12,863 nt of DNA. Source: Alphaproteobacteria bacterium (lineage in GTDB: Bacteria; Pseudomonadota; Alphaproteobacteria; UBA7887). A program made the translations under genes and the position numbers. Below the pieces are notes generated by a model. The model was given only the letters and a program-made list of their open reading frames with translations. It was not told the DNA's origin and searched no databases. Where the stretch lies: NCBI GenBank assembly GCA_028289725.1, contig JANQOH010000388.1:1-12863 (forward strand), read 5' to 3'. Below are positions 1 through 7,504 of this stretch, one piece after another (the first letter of the stretch is position 1; each line of letters starts with the position of its first letter).

Positions 1-772
1 TCACCAACTCCGGCAATCCGGCGTTTGGCTTGACCGAAATCGGACCACCCCAATTTTGCGAGATCCAGTGTACGTGCTCGGCCATTTCCTGAGGACCGGT
101 CGCGCAGTTAATGCCCACAACGGAAACATTGAGCGCGCGCAACACGGTCACCGCCGCCGCGATGTCCGCGCCGACCAAAAGCGTGCCGGTGCTTTCCACC
201 GTCACCTGCGCGACAATCGGCAAATCCTTGCCGGCCTCTGCCATGGCACGGCGCGCCCCGTTGATCGCCGCCTTGGCCTGCAGCAAGTCCTGCACGGTTT
301 CGATGATCAGGGCATCGACCCCGCCCGCAATCAGGCCAGCGGATTGGATCGCGATCGCGTCTTCCAGCGCATCGTAACCAACTTGGCCAAGTGTCGGCAG
401 GCGTGTCCCCGGGCCGATCGACCCAAACACGAAACGCGCACGGCCATCGCCCGAGAATTCGGCCACCGCATCGCGCGCGATCTCAGCGGACGCCTTATTC
501 AGGGCAAAGGCCTCGTCGGCCAGGCCAAATTCCCCGAGCGTAATGGGAGAGCCGCCAAAGCTGTTGGTCTGCACCGCATCCGAACCGGCCTCCAGACTCG
601 CGACGTGGATCCCTCGTATCAGATCCGGACGCGTGCGATTGAGTATCTCCGTGCAGTTTTCTTGGCCGTCGAAATCCGTTTCAACGTCCAAGTCCATGGC
701 CTGCACTTGACTGCCCATTGCGGCATCAAGAAGCAGTACATGCCGGCCAATAATGTCCAGAAGATCACTCAT
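1..772 (-). CDS. metH: Homocysteine S-methyltransferase module of methionine synthase (MetH N-terminal part), cut by the window edge
   Basis: This gene should transfer a methyl group to homocysteine to make methionine in the cytoplasm. The visible 257 residues begin MSDLLDIIGRHVLLLDAAMG and match the N-terminal TIM-barrel domain of cobalamin-dependent methionine synthase: LLLDAAMGSQVQ near residue 13, a QTNSFGG motif near 68, FGSIGPGTRLP near 115, IIETVQDL near 155 and GINCATGP near 220. In MetH the cysteine of that last motif (about residue 223 here) is the first of three zinc ligands that bind homocysteine; the CC pair lies beyond the window. The ATG is 10 nt after the metF stop and has no strong ribosome-binding site, so translation probably couples to metF. 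Some alphaproteobacteria encode this domain separately from the cobalamin-binding part, and a betaine- or S-methylmethionine-type homocysteine methyltransferase shares the fold. The window cannot show which form this is. Confidence 0.88.
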   Translation of the reverse strand, partial: MSDLLDIIGRHVLLLDAAMGSQVQAMDLDVETDFDGQENCTEILNRTRPDLIRGIHVASLEAGSDAVQTNSFGGSPITLGEFGLADEAFALNKASAEIARDAVAEFSGDGRARFVFGSIGPGTRLPTLGQVGYDALEDAIAIQSAGLIAGGVDALIIETVQDLLQAKAAINGARRAMAEAGKDLPIVAQVTVESTGTLLVGADIAAAVTVLRALNVSVVGINCATGPQEMAEHVHWISQNWGGPISVKPNAGLPELV

Positions 773-782
773 ACTTGTATCG

Positions 783-1703
783 CTAATTTCCGTCGGCTCC
801 GGCAGGCGAGACGGCGCGGACGCCCAACATGTGGCAGATCGCGTAGGTCAGTTCCGCGCGGTTGAGTGTATAGAAATGAAATGAGTCGATGCCCTCACGA
901 GCCAGGCTCAAACATTGCTCGGCGGCCGTGACCGCCGCGACCAAACGGCGCGTCGCTGGCTCATCGTCAAGACCTTCAAAGCGCCAGCTCATCCACGGCG
1001 GAATCGTCGCGCCGCATAAGGCGCTGAATTTCACCACTTGGGCAAAATTCGTCACTGGCAGGATGCCGGGAACAAGTGGCACCGCAATTCCGGCATCGGC
1101 CAAGCGGTCACGCAGCCGCAGGAATAGGTCATTGTCGAAAAAAAACTGTGTGATCAAACGCGTCGCGCCTGCATCGACCTTTCGCTTGAGCTGATCGAGG
1201 TCGGCATCCGCGCCACGCGAGTCGGGATGCGGCTCGGGATAAGCGCCCGCGCTCACCTCGGAATAGCCGATCCGGCGTAGCCCCGCGATCAGCGCCACCG
1301 ACCCATCATACCCGTGCGGGTGCGGCGCGAAAGCGGCCTCGCCGTCCGGCGGATCGCCGCGCAGTGCGACAATGTGGCGCACGCCGGACCGCCAATAGCG
1401 CGCTGCCACCGCGTCAACTTCGTCACGGGTTGCGCCAACGCAGGTCAAGTGCGCCGCGGGTTCCAACTTGGTTTCTGCCAAAATCCGCTCAACGACCGCA
1501 TGTGTGCGTTCGCGCGTACCACCACCGGCGCCGTACGTGACGGAGATGAAATTCGGGGCGAGCGGCGCCAAACGGTCGATGGTTTGCCAAAGGCTATCCG
1601 CCATCGCCGGCGTCTTGGGCGGAAAGAACTCGAAAGACACGTTGAACGCGCGCCCCTCGCCCCGACTGGTATTCTCGCCGGCGCCATCATACGGCGTCAT
1701 CAT
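783..1703 (-). CDS. metF: Methylenetetrahydrofolate reductase MetF
   Basis: MetF is an FAD enzyme that reduces 5,10-methylene-tetrahydrofolate to 5-methyl-tetrahydrofolate, the methyl donor for methionine synthase. The 306-residue product is close to the usual 290-300. It shows FEFFPPK at 24-30 (Glu25 corresponds to the catalytic glutamate of the E. coli enzyme), FISVTYGAGG at 52-61, HLTCVGATRDE near 85, ALRGDPP near 113 (the conserved Asp near the flavin), SAGAYPEPHP, TQFFFDN, a PGILPV motif and the C-terminal FHFYTLNR. The reading frame runs on upstream to 1838, but that extra part lies inside the preceding gene and looks non-coding. The chosen ATG at 1703 overlaps that gene's stop as TGATG and has AAGGGA about 9 nt upstream. 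It is the middle gene of a three-gene methionine operon. Confidence 0.96.
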   Translation of the reverse strand: MMTPYDGAGENTSRGEGRAFNVSFEFFPPKTPAMADSLWQTIDRLAPLAPNFISVTYGAGGGTRERTHAVVERILAETKLEPAAHLTCVGATRDEVDAVAARYWRSGVRHIVALRGDPPDGEAAFAPHPHGYDGSVALIAGLRRIGYSEVSAGAYPEPHPDSRGADADLDQLKRKVDAGATRLITQFFFDNDLFLRLRDRLADAGIAVPLVPGILPVTNFAQVVKFSALCGATIPPWMSWRFEGLDDEPATRRLVAAVTAAEQCLSLAREGIDSFHFYTLNRAELTYAICHMLGVRAVSPAGADGN

Positions 1704-2683
1704 CACTGGGTTCCCTTGCCAGACCGACGATGGACGATGGATTCGACATTCGGCGCGGTTGCTGGCCAAACAAGGACCGTCAAGGGATCGCTCGGCAAGC
1801 GCACGGGATCGCCCGGCGACAAGCCCGCCGACTCGCACCAGGTCGCAATCTCCGACTCTGCGAATCCGAGGCGGCGGTGCGCGTTGTCGTCGCGCAAGAA
1901 TTCTTGATCATGAGGCGCGAAATCCACCAACAGCAAGCGACCGCCGGGCTTCAAAACCCGGGCCGCCTCCGTCATCGCCGCTGCGGGGTTGTCGGCGAAA
2001 TGCAGCACCATGTGGAAAATCACGACATCAAAAGTCCCGCTCGGAAACGGCAAATTGTACATGTCGCCGTGCCGAACTTGGCAGTGCCGCAATTCCGGCT
2101 GACTGAGCCGCACCCGCGCCAGTTCCAACATCTCGTGCGACAGGTCCAGCCCCACGCCGCGTTCGATACGCGGCGCCAATCGTTCCAAAATCCGCCCGGT
2201 CCCGGTGCCGATATCGAGCAAATCGCCGATCGGCGTTGGCCCGAGCAAATCTTCCAGGGCGGCTTCCACCTCACGCTCCGATACATAGAGCGCCCGGATT
2301 TCGTCCCACCGCGAGGCATTCTCCCGAAAATAGGCGGCGGCACGGTCGGCTCGCTTCCGCTTTACCGCTTCCAATCGCTCACGATCCAGTGCCAGCGTCG
2401 GGTCGTCATCCGGTAGTAGGCTAACCAATGTACCGGCAAGGCGGCCGCCCGTATAGGGCTGCGCGATGCGATAAAAAACCCATGTCCGTTCTTGATAGCG
2501 TTCCAGCAATCCCGCCTCGCACATGAGCTTGAGATGCCGTGACACCCGAGGCTGGCTTTGCCCCAAGATCTGAGTCAGCTCGGTCACCGTCAGTTCGCCC
2601 TCGGCGCACAATGCAAGCAGCCGCAGGCGGGTCGATTCGCCTGCGGCGCGCAATGCATTCAATAGGTGATCAAGCGAAGGCAT
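1703..2683 (-). CDS. ArsR-family winged-helix regulator fused to a SAM-dependent methyltransferase domain (SahR-like)
   Basis: The product has 326 residues. Residues 1-75 form an ArsR-type winged helix (STRLRLLALCAEGELTV, then a recognition helix around SQPRVSRHLKLM at 43-54, then a wing ending VFYRI). The ArsR metal-binding CxC motif is absent, so metal sensing is unlikely. Residues 110-140 (YFRENASRWDEIRALYV) link to a class I methyltransferase fold: motif I LLDIGTGTG at 155-163, an acidic residue in GVGLDLS near 180, HGDMYNLPF near 205, and VLKPGGRLLLVDF near 243. It is the first gene of the operon and overlaps metF. SahR, a known ArsR-family regulator of the methionine cycle, responds to S-adenosylhomocysteine. 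Gene order and architecture suggest the same role here, with the methyltransferase fold as ligand pocket; this is inference. It could instead be an active methyltransferase. GAGAG lies just before the ATG. Confidence 0.9.
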   Translation of the reverse strand: MPSLDHLLNALRAAGESTRLRLLALCAEGELTVTELTQILGQSQPRVSRHLKLMCEAGLLERYQERTWVFYRIAQPYTGGRLAGTLVSLLPDDDPTLALDRERLEAVKRKRADRAAAYFRENASRWDEIRALYVSEREVEAALEDLLGPTPIGDLLDIGTGTGRILERLAPRIERGVGLDLSHEMLELARVRLSQPELRHCQVRHGDMYNLPFPSGTFDVVIFHMVLHFADNPAAAMTEAARVLKPGGRLLLVDFAPHDQEFLRDDNAHRRLGFAESEIATWCESAGLSPGDPVRLPSDPLTVLVWPATAPNVESIVHRRSGKGTQ

Positions 2684-2706
2684 CCACTCTCTTTATAAAA
2701 TTATGT

Positions 2707-2726
2707 ATATAAACATATCTTTATAT
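2707..2726. promoter_or_regulatory. Palindromic operator candidate upstream of the ArsR-methyltransferase/metF/metH operon
   Basis: ATATAAACATATCTTTATAT reads the same on both strands at 18 of 20 positions; the only mismatches are at positions 8 and 13. It lies 24-43 bp upstream of the regulator's ATG, in a patch of almost pure A+T (about 2693-2738) inside otherwise GC-rich DNA. ArsR-family dimers bind AT-rich imperfect palindromes of about this size, usually at their own promoter. Binding by the neighbouring regulator, with autoregulation, is therefore the natural reading, but it is inferred. The minus-strand promoter must lie in the same patch; a TTGATT at its upstream edge could be a -35 element, but I cannot assign a -10 with confidence. 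Confidence 0.65.
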
Positions 2727-2739
2727 TTCATATAATCAA

Positions 2740-3330
2740 GTCGTTTTCTGCTTCTGCCGTCCGGCAGAGTCCCTGACGATCAAAAAAGCGACACCCCGTA
2801 TCCATAATTGTCCGGCGGACATCTCAATTAAGATTGTAGAAACGGCTGGCGGCGTACTGAGTGCGCCACGAATCGGTCGCCGGATGGAACGAATCACCAT
2901 GTTGGCGACTTAAGTCGTTTCAAATCGTACCTGCGCAACAAACCTGTATTAAGGCGAATCAGCGTGTTTACCCACCCACAGCTGCGACATATTTGCAACT
3001 GGCATGCCCGCGAAATCTCCGGGCCACGCGCGCTCTGGCGTTGAGGGGGGCTATATGGTACCCAAAATACGTCGGTTTGCGACGCGTGTTGGGTCGAATA
3101 GGGTCGGAATCGTTGGTCCCGCCAGCGTGAGTCGTGTCTGGACGGGGCTCTTTGATTTGGTGCACGCAAAAATGATGCGTAGGTTGTCAGGTCGGGCAGC
3201 CGAAAATGGATTGGGTGAAGGAAACGGAGCGGATTTCTTGATTGGTCGTCGACCGCGTGGAGCACGTTGGGGACTGGCGGACAGCCGTTTAGCGCCCAGG
3301 AGGCCGGTTGACGTAATCCTGGCTGGCGGT
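2740..3330. other. Long stretch without a convincing gene between the met operon and mlaA
   Basis: These 590 bp must carry the promoter(s) for mlaA. The plus-strand frame of mlaA stays open back to an ATG at 3004, but the 109 residues this would add are arginine-rich, low in recognisable motifs, and would bury the lipoprotein signal peptide in the middle of the protein. I read them as untranslated. Apart from two small dyads at 2753-2768 and 2809-2821 and a purine-rich AGGAGG at 3298-3303, I see no RNA gene, riboswitch or repeat. A long leader or a small RNA is possible but unsupported. Confidence 0.45.
2753..2768. repeat. Short perfect inverted repeat in the intergenic region
   Basis: TCTGCCG and CGGCAGA are separated by two bases, giving a 6-bp GC-rich hairpin with a four-base loop. 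It sits between the AT-rich operator patch and the long gap before mlaA. No T-run follows on either strand, so it is not a typical intrinsic terminator. A second small dyad (TGTCC-GGC-GGACA, 2809-2821) shares the core GTCCGGC. Role unknown. Confidence 0.4.
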
Positions 3331-4092
3331 GTGTCGTTTGCGCGCGCCGCCTTGGTCGCGGGGGCCCTCATGCTCGCGGCCTGCGCCACGCCGCCGGAAG
3401 ATGATCCAATTGCGCTCGCCGAATATGAAGCGAACAACGACCCGTTCGAGCCGATCAACCGCGAAATATTCGACATCAACCTGTTTCTCGACCGGATCCT
3501 GTTGAAGCCGGCGGCGCAGGCCTATGTCTGGCTGTTTCCGGTTGAATTCCGCGACGCGATTCACAACATCCTGACCAATGCGGATGAACCGGTCAATTTC
3601 GCCAATGCTGTGCTCCAAGGCGACGCGGAGCGCGCCGCAACTGCATTCGGCCGACTGGCGATCAACACCACCTTGGGTGTCGGCGGTATGATCGATGTCG
3701 CAAGCGATCTCGGATTGGAGCCGGTCGAGGAGGACTTTGGTCAAACATTAGCCGTATGGGGAATCGATTCGGGCCCGTACTTGGTTCTGCCGATATTTGG
3801 ACCGGCGACTGTTCGCGATGGGTTCGGACGCGTCGGTGACTTCTTTTTCGATCCGCTGACCTATGTTTTGTGGAATACGGATAAGGATTATATTGGACCG
3901 TCGATTCTCGCGACGACAGCGCTCGATTTGCGGTCGCGCAATCTCGACACATTGGATGAAATTGAACGAACCTCGGTCGACTTCTACGCAACAATTCGCA
4001 GCCTTTATCAGCAGAGGCGAGAGGATCTGATCAACAACGGCGTGACGCTGGAGGACGAGGATCCGTTCATTTCCGATCCGTTTGACTACTAG
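3331..4092 (+). CDS. mlaA: MlaA/VacJ-family outer-membrane lipoprotein (phospholipid removal)
   Basis: MlaA sits in the outer membrane and extracts mislocalised phospholipid from the outer leaflet, passing it to periplasmic MlaC. Read from the GTG at 3331 the protein has 253 residues, against 251 for E. coli MlaA. A lipoprotein signal peptide (VSFARAALVAGALMLAAC) ends at a lipobox with Cys18. The next residue is Ala, not Asp, consistent with outer-membrane sorting. The family signature DPFEPINREIFDIN begins near residue 37, followed by LKPAAQAYVWLFP, DEPVNFAN, FGRLAINTTLGVGGM, EDFGQTLAVWG and GPYLVLPIFGP. The start is uncertain: ATGs at 3004, 3058 and 3172 are in frame but would place 50 to 109 polar residues ahead of the signal peptide. 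A good AGGAGG at 3298-3303 has no standard in-frame start at normal spacing. mlaC follows after 22 nt, so the two are probably an operon; the MlaFEDB genes are not nearby. Confidence 0.93.
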   Translation: MSFARAALVAGALMLAACATPPEDDPIALAEYEANNDPFEPINREIFDINLFLDRILLKPAAQAYVWLFPVEFRDAIHNILTNADEPVNFANAVLQGDAERAATAFGRLAINTTLGVGGMIDVASDLGLEPVEEDFGQTLAVWGIDSGPYLVLPIFGPATVRDGFGRVGDFFFDPLTYVLWNTDKDYIGPSILATTALDLRSRNLDTLDEIERTSVDFYATIRSLYQQRREDLINNGVTLEDEDPFISDPFDY

Positions 4093-4114
4093 AAAAAATT
4101 GGGTAGCCCATGCC

Positions 4115-4762
4115 ATGCTTAGCAAAGGTTACATCGCACGCAGACACGTAGTTCTCGGCGCCATCGGCCTAACGATCGCGCACAAGATCACAGGTGGCAT
4201 CGGGGCCGCCCGCGCGACGCCCGACGGGGCTGAGGCTTTCGTCCGGAACCTAGTCGATGATGCTATCACCGTCTTGCGTATTCCCACCGATCAAAAGGCG
4301 GACCGCGAAGCCGGCTTCCGGCAAATTTTGCTCAGCTACTTCGATGTCCCTTTGATCACGCGCTTGGTGGTAGGCCGCTATTGGCGCAGGGCTAACGACG
4401 CTCAGAAACAAGCCTTCTCGACCGTGTTCGAGCAGCACATCATCAAGGTCTATACGTCCCAGCTCGGCGTCTATCGCGACGAGCGCGTGGAGGTTCGCAA
4501 CGTTGCCGCGCGCACCGACAAAGACACGATCGTCGGCACCGAGGTGAAGCGCAACGCCGACCCGCCTTTGCGGATCGATTGGCTGGTTCGCGAAAGTGAC
4601 GGCGAATATCGAATCATCGACGTGGCCGCCGAGGGCGTCAGTATGATGACTACCAAGCGGTCCGAATTCTCATCGGTCATCGCGCGGGATGGCATGGACG
4701 GTTTGATCGAACAGCTCGAGGCGCTTAACGCGCGCGGCGCGACGGAGTTCGGCGAGTCCTAG
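4115..4762 (+). CDS. mlaC: MlaC-family periplasmic phospholipid-binding protein
   Basis: MlaC shuttles phospholipid between MlaA in the outer membrane and the MlaFEDB transporter in the inner membrane. The 215-residue product (E. coli: 211) has an N-terminal signal (MLSKGYIARRHVVLGAIGL) with an arginine pair at 9-10 that resembles a Tat motif but lacks the full consensus. The mature part shows family features: AEAFVRNLVDDAI-like helix near 43, a FRQILLSYFDVP segment near 73, VGRYWRRANDAQKQAFSTVF near 90, and the C-terminal IDWLVRESDGEYRIIDVAAEGVSMM near 160. The frame is open back to a TTG at 4082 that overlaps the mlaA stop, but the ATG at 4115 gives a normal signal peptide. It lies 22 nt after mlaA and ends at a probable terminator. 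Confidence 0.9.
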   Translation: MLSKGYIARRHVVLGAIGLTIAHKITGGIGAARATPDGAEAFVRNLVDDAITVLRIPTDQKADREAGFRQILLSYFDVPLITRLVVGRYWRRANDAQKQAFSTVFEQHIIKVYTSQLGVYRDERVEVRNVAARTDKDTIVGTEVKRNADPPLRIDWLVRESDGEYRIIDVAAEGVSMMTTKRSEFSSVIARDGMDGLIEQLEALNARGATEFGES

Positions 4763-4803
4763 CGCGATCTAGAATCCAGGACCACAAAGTCGCTCCTGAA
4801 TTA

Positions 4804-4842
4804 AAACCAACGGCGACCGGCCAAACGGCCGCCGTTTGGTTT
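4804..4842. terminator. Probable bidirectional terminator between convergent mlaC and ettA
   Basis: AAACCAACGGCG at 4804-4815 pairs with CGCCGTTTGGTTT at 4830-4842, with one bulged A. An inner GCC-AAAC-GGC can extend the fold. The A-rich and T-rich ends give a weak U-tract in either direction, as expected between convergent genes. The right arm runs into the ettA stop codon at 4841-4843. Confidence 0.7.
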
Positions 4843-6532
4843 AGGCGCGCACCAAGGGCTTGTAACGAATGCGGTGCGGCTGATTATCGGCATCGCCCAG
4901 CCGGCGCGTCCGGTCCGCCTCATAGTCGGCATAGTTCCCCTCGAACCATTCGACATGGCTGTCGCCTTCGAACGCCAGAATATGCGTCGCGATGCGGTCA
5001 AGAAACCAGCGGTCATGGCTGATCACCACAACGCAGCCGGCAAATTCGAGAATGGCGTCTTCCAGCGCACGCAAGGTCTCGACATCCAGATCGTTCGTCG
5101 GTTCATCCAGCAAAAGAAGATTGGCGCCTGATTTCAGCACCTTCGCCAGATGCACGCGATTGCGTTCGCCGCCTGACAGCACGCCCACCGGCTTTTGCTG
5201 ATCCGCGCCCTTGAAATTGAACCACGATACATAGGCGCGGCTGTTCACTTCACGCTTGCCGAGCTCGATCGTGTCCTTGCCGTCGGAGATCTCCTGCCAA
5301 ACCGAGTTGTCTCCGGCCAAATCGTCGCGGCTTTGGTCGACATAACCCACTTGCACCGTTTCACCGAGGCGCATATCGCCATCGTCGGGCTTCTCGGCGC
5401 CGGTGATCATGCGAAAAAGCGTCGTCTTGCCGGCGCCGTTCGCCCCGATCACGCCGACAATGCCGCCTGGCGGCAGCCGGAAAGACAAATCGTCAATTAG
5501 GAGCTTATCCGCGAAGCCTTTGCTGACATGCTCGGTCTCGACAACAATGTCGCCGAGCCGTTGTCCCACGGGAATCGTGATCTGTGCCGGCCCGGCCCGC
5601 TTCTCACGCTCGGCGCTTTCCGCGACCAATGCCTCATAGGCGTTGATGCGCGCCTTGCCCTTCGCTTGCCGCGCGCGCGGGGAAGCCTGAATCCATTCCA
5701 GCTCGTTCTTCAGCTGACGGCGCTTCGCTTCGTTTTCCTTTTCCTCCTGTGCGAGGCGCTTCTCCTTCTGATCAAGCCAGGACGAATAATTGCCTTGCCA
5801 AGGAATCCCATGCCCGCGATCCAGCTCAAGAATCCATCCGGCGACATTGTCGAGGAAATAGCGGTCATGCGTGACCGCAACGACCGTGCCTTCATATTCG
5901 TGTAGATAGCGTTCGAGCCACGCGACCGACTCGGCGTCCAAATGGTTCGTCGGCTCGTCGAGCAACAACATATCCGGATGCGACAAGAGCAGCCGGCACA
6001 AGGCGACACGGCGGCGTTCCCCGCCCGACAAGTTCTCGACGCCGGACTCGCTGGGCGGACACCGAAGCGCATCCAGCGCGATCTCGATGTTGCGATCCAG
6101 GTTCCACGCATCCGCTGCATCGATTTGCTCTTGCAGCGACGCCTGTTGCTCCATCAACGCTTCCATCGCGTCCGGATCGTCCGCAACCTCGGCAAACCGT
6201 TCGTTGACCGCGTCGAATTTATCGAGCAGCGTCTTGGTCTCGGCGACGCCTTCCAAGACATTTTCCATAACCGTTTTGTCGGCATCGAGCTCTGGTTCCT
6301 GGGGCAGGAACCCGACGCGCAGGCCGTCGGCCGCCCACGCTTCGCCGGCGAACTCGGTCTCGATACCGGCCATGATCCTGAGCAGCGTCGATTTGCCCGC
6401 GCCGTTCAAACCCAGCACGCCAATCTTGGCGCCCGGTAGAAAGTTCAGGGAAATGTCACGGAGAACCGTCTTGCCGCTTTGAAACGACTTGGTGAGGCCC
6501 CGCATATGGTAGACATATTGTTGTCCGGACAT
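4841..6532 (-). CDS. ettA: ABC-F ATPase EttA (energy-dependent translational throttle protein)
   Basis: EttA is a cytoplasmic protein that binds the ribosomal E site and gates the first elongation step according to ADP/ATP ratio. It is not a transporter. The 563 residues (E. coli: 555) contain two ABC domains: Walker [10 protein letters not shown] at 41-49, signature [16 protein letters not shown] and Walker [12 protein letters not shown] in the first; [24 protein letters not shown] and [11 protein letters not shown] in the second. Between them lies the charged linker ([21 protein letters not shown]) that contacts P-site tRNA and separates EttA from other ABC-F members. No membrane segments are present. 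ACAGGGAAAC just before the ATG is a usable ribosome-binding site. The next upstream gene on this strand ends only 21 nt before, so read-through is possible. Confidence 0.97.
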   Translation of the reverse strand: MSGQQYVYHMRGLTKSFQSGKTVLRDISLNFLPGAKIGVLGLNGAGKSTLLRIMAGIETEFAGEAWAADGLRVGFLPQEPELDADKTVMENVLEGVAETKTLLDKFDAVNERFAEVADDPDAMEALMEQQASLQEQIDAADAWNLDRNIEIALDALRCPPSESGVENLSGGERRRVALCRLLLSHPDMLLLDEPTNHLDAESVAWLERYLHEYEGTVVAVTHDRYFLDNVAGWILELDRGHGIPWQGNYSSWLDQKEKRLAQEEKENEAKRRQLKNELEWIQASPRARQAKGKARINAYEALVAESAEREKRAGPAQITIPVGQRLGDIVVETEHVSKGFADKLLIDDLSFRLPPGGIVGVIGANGAGKTTLFRMITGAEKPDDGDMRLGETVQVGYVDQSRDDLAGDNSVWQEISDGKDTIELGKREVNSRAYVSWFNFKGADQQKPVGVLSGGERNRVHLAKVLKSGANLLLLDEPTNDLDVETLRALEDAILEFAGCVVVISHDRWFLDRIATHILAFEGDSHVEWFEGNYADYEADRTRRLGDADNQPHRIRYKPLVRA

Positions 6533-6553
6533 GTTTCCCTGTATTTCCCGTCG

Positions 6554-7504
6554 TTAGTCCTGAAGCGCCGCCCACATTTCCATGTCGCGCTTGTCGGTCC
6601 AAATGCGCGGATCGACGATGCCTTTGGCTTCATCATAGGCGCGGCTCACGTCAAACGGCAGGCAGTGTTCGAAGATCACCCAATCGCCGAAACGGGGTTC
6701 GAGCTCTTCGCGTGCCGCGTTGAACGCTTCCTTCAGGCTTAGGTCCTTGGCGACGCTATCGGCAGTGCTGTTCGCAAGCCGCCGTACGAAATCGGCGGTT
6801 TGATCAATGGCTTCGTTAACTTGCTCGGGATTCATCAGGGCGTCGCCACGGCCCGGCACCATTTTCTCGGCACCCATGGCGCGCAGCTTTTCCAACGTCT
6901 CGGGCCATTCGCTCGGATAGGAATCGCCAGCATAGGGCGTCGCGCCATACTCCACGAGGTCGCCCGAAAAACAGACTTTCTCCTTGGGCAACCAGGCAAT
7001 GATGTCGCCCTTGGTGTGGCCCTTGCCGATGTGCATTAGCTGGACCTCGCGATCGCCCATATGGATGGTCATCTTGTCGCGGAAGGTGAGCGTCGGCCAG
7101 GTCAACCCAGGCACCGATTCAACCGCGTTGAATAAGCGCGGAAAACGCTGCAGTTCGGAATCGTAATCCTGCTGGCCGCGTTCGACGATCAAGTCGCGCG
7201 TCATCTCGCTCGCCACGATATGCTCGGCCTGATACGCGCTCGCGCCCAGTACGCGAACCGCGTGATAGTGGCTCAGCACGACATATTTGAACGGCTTGTC
7301 GGTCACCTTGCGGACTTCGTCGATCAGCTCTTGCGCGGCCACCGGCGTCGCCCGCGTGTCCATCACCAACACGCCGTCATCGCCGATAATCACGCCCGTG
7401 TTGGGGTCGCCTTCGGTGGTATAGGCGTAGACCCCGTCCGCCAGCTCGGCGAAAGTCGCCTGCTTCTCTTCCAAATCAGCTTGTGATGCGAATTTCTTGG
7501 ACAT
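6554..7504 (-). CDS. Metallo-beta-lactamase-fold protein with only one intact metal site
   Basis: The 316-residue protein has no signal peptide and follows the metallo-beta-lactamase fold: an N-terminal beta-sandwich (DGVYAYTTEGDPNTGVIIGDDGVLVMDT spans 23-50, with the usual VMDT strand), then HYHAVR at 79-84, GKGHTKGD at 160-167, FSGDLVE at 179-185 and PGRG at 217-220. The usual first motif is HxHxDH; here Asp and the last His are replaced by Val83 and Arg84. The last metal His of the usual GHG is Arg219. Site-1 ligands (His79, His81, His163, Asp182) remain and site-2 ligands are gone, so a single metal ion is likely. It is divergent from a flavin monooxygenase gene with a DUF2783 partner, which suggests a shared pathway. 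A strong purine run (GAGGGAGAGCGGAG) precedes the ATG. Substrate unknown. Confidence 0.88.
   Translation of the reverse strand: MSKKFASQADLEEKQATFAELADGVYAYTTEGDPNTGVIIGDDGVLVMDTRATPVAAQELIDEVRKVTDKPFKYVVLSHYHAVRVLGASAYQAEHIVASEMTRDLIVERGQQDYDSELQRFPRLFNAVESVPGLTWPTLTFRDKMTIHMGDREVQLMHIGKGHTKGDIIAWLPKEKVCFSGDLVEYGATPYAGDSYPSEWPETLEKLRAMGAEKMVPGRGDALMNPEQVNEAIDQTADFVRRLANSTADSVAKDLSLKEAFNAAREELEPRFGDWVIFEHCLPFDVSRAYDEAKGIVDPRIWTDKRDMEMWAALQD

Noticed and set aside
56..865. 269-codon plus-strand open frame
   Set aside because: It is antisense to metH and runs into metF; the protein has no recognisable family and is arginine-rich, whereas the opposite strand gives clear MetH motifs.
1704..1838. 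N-terminal extension of MetF
   Set aside because: It lies inside the regulator gene in another frame, contains no conserved residues, and the TGATG start at 1703 gives the standard length.
1314..2416. Overlapping plus-strand frames opposite metF and the regulator
   Set aside because: They are shadow frames with no family match and Arg/Pro-rich composition.
2684..2740. SAM or SAH riboswitch ahead of the methionine operon
   Set aside because: The leader is short and almost entirely A+T, with no room for the conserved stems; the palindrome fits a protein operator better.
6554..7504. Pseudogene call for the lactamase-fold gene because of its missing ligands
   Set aside because: The frame is intact, the ribosome-binding site is strong and the remaining ligands are all kept, which fits a functional variant.
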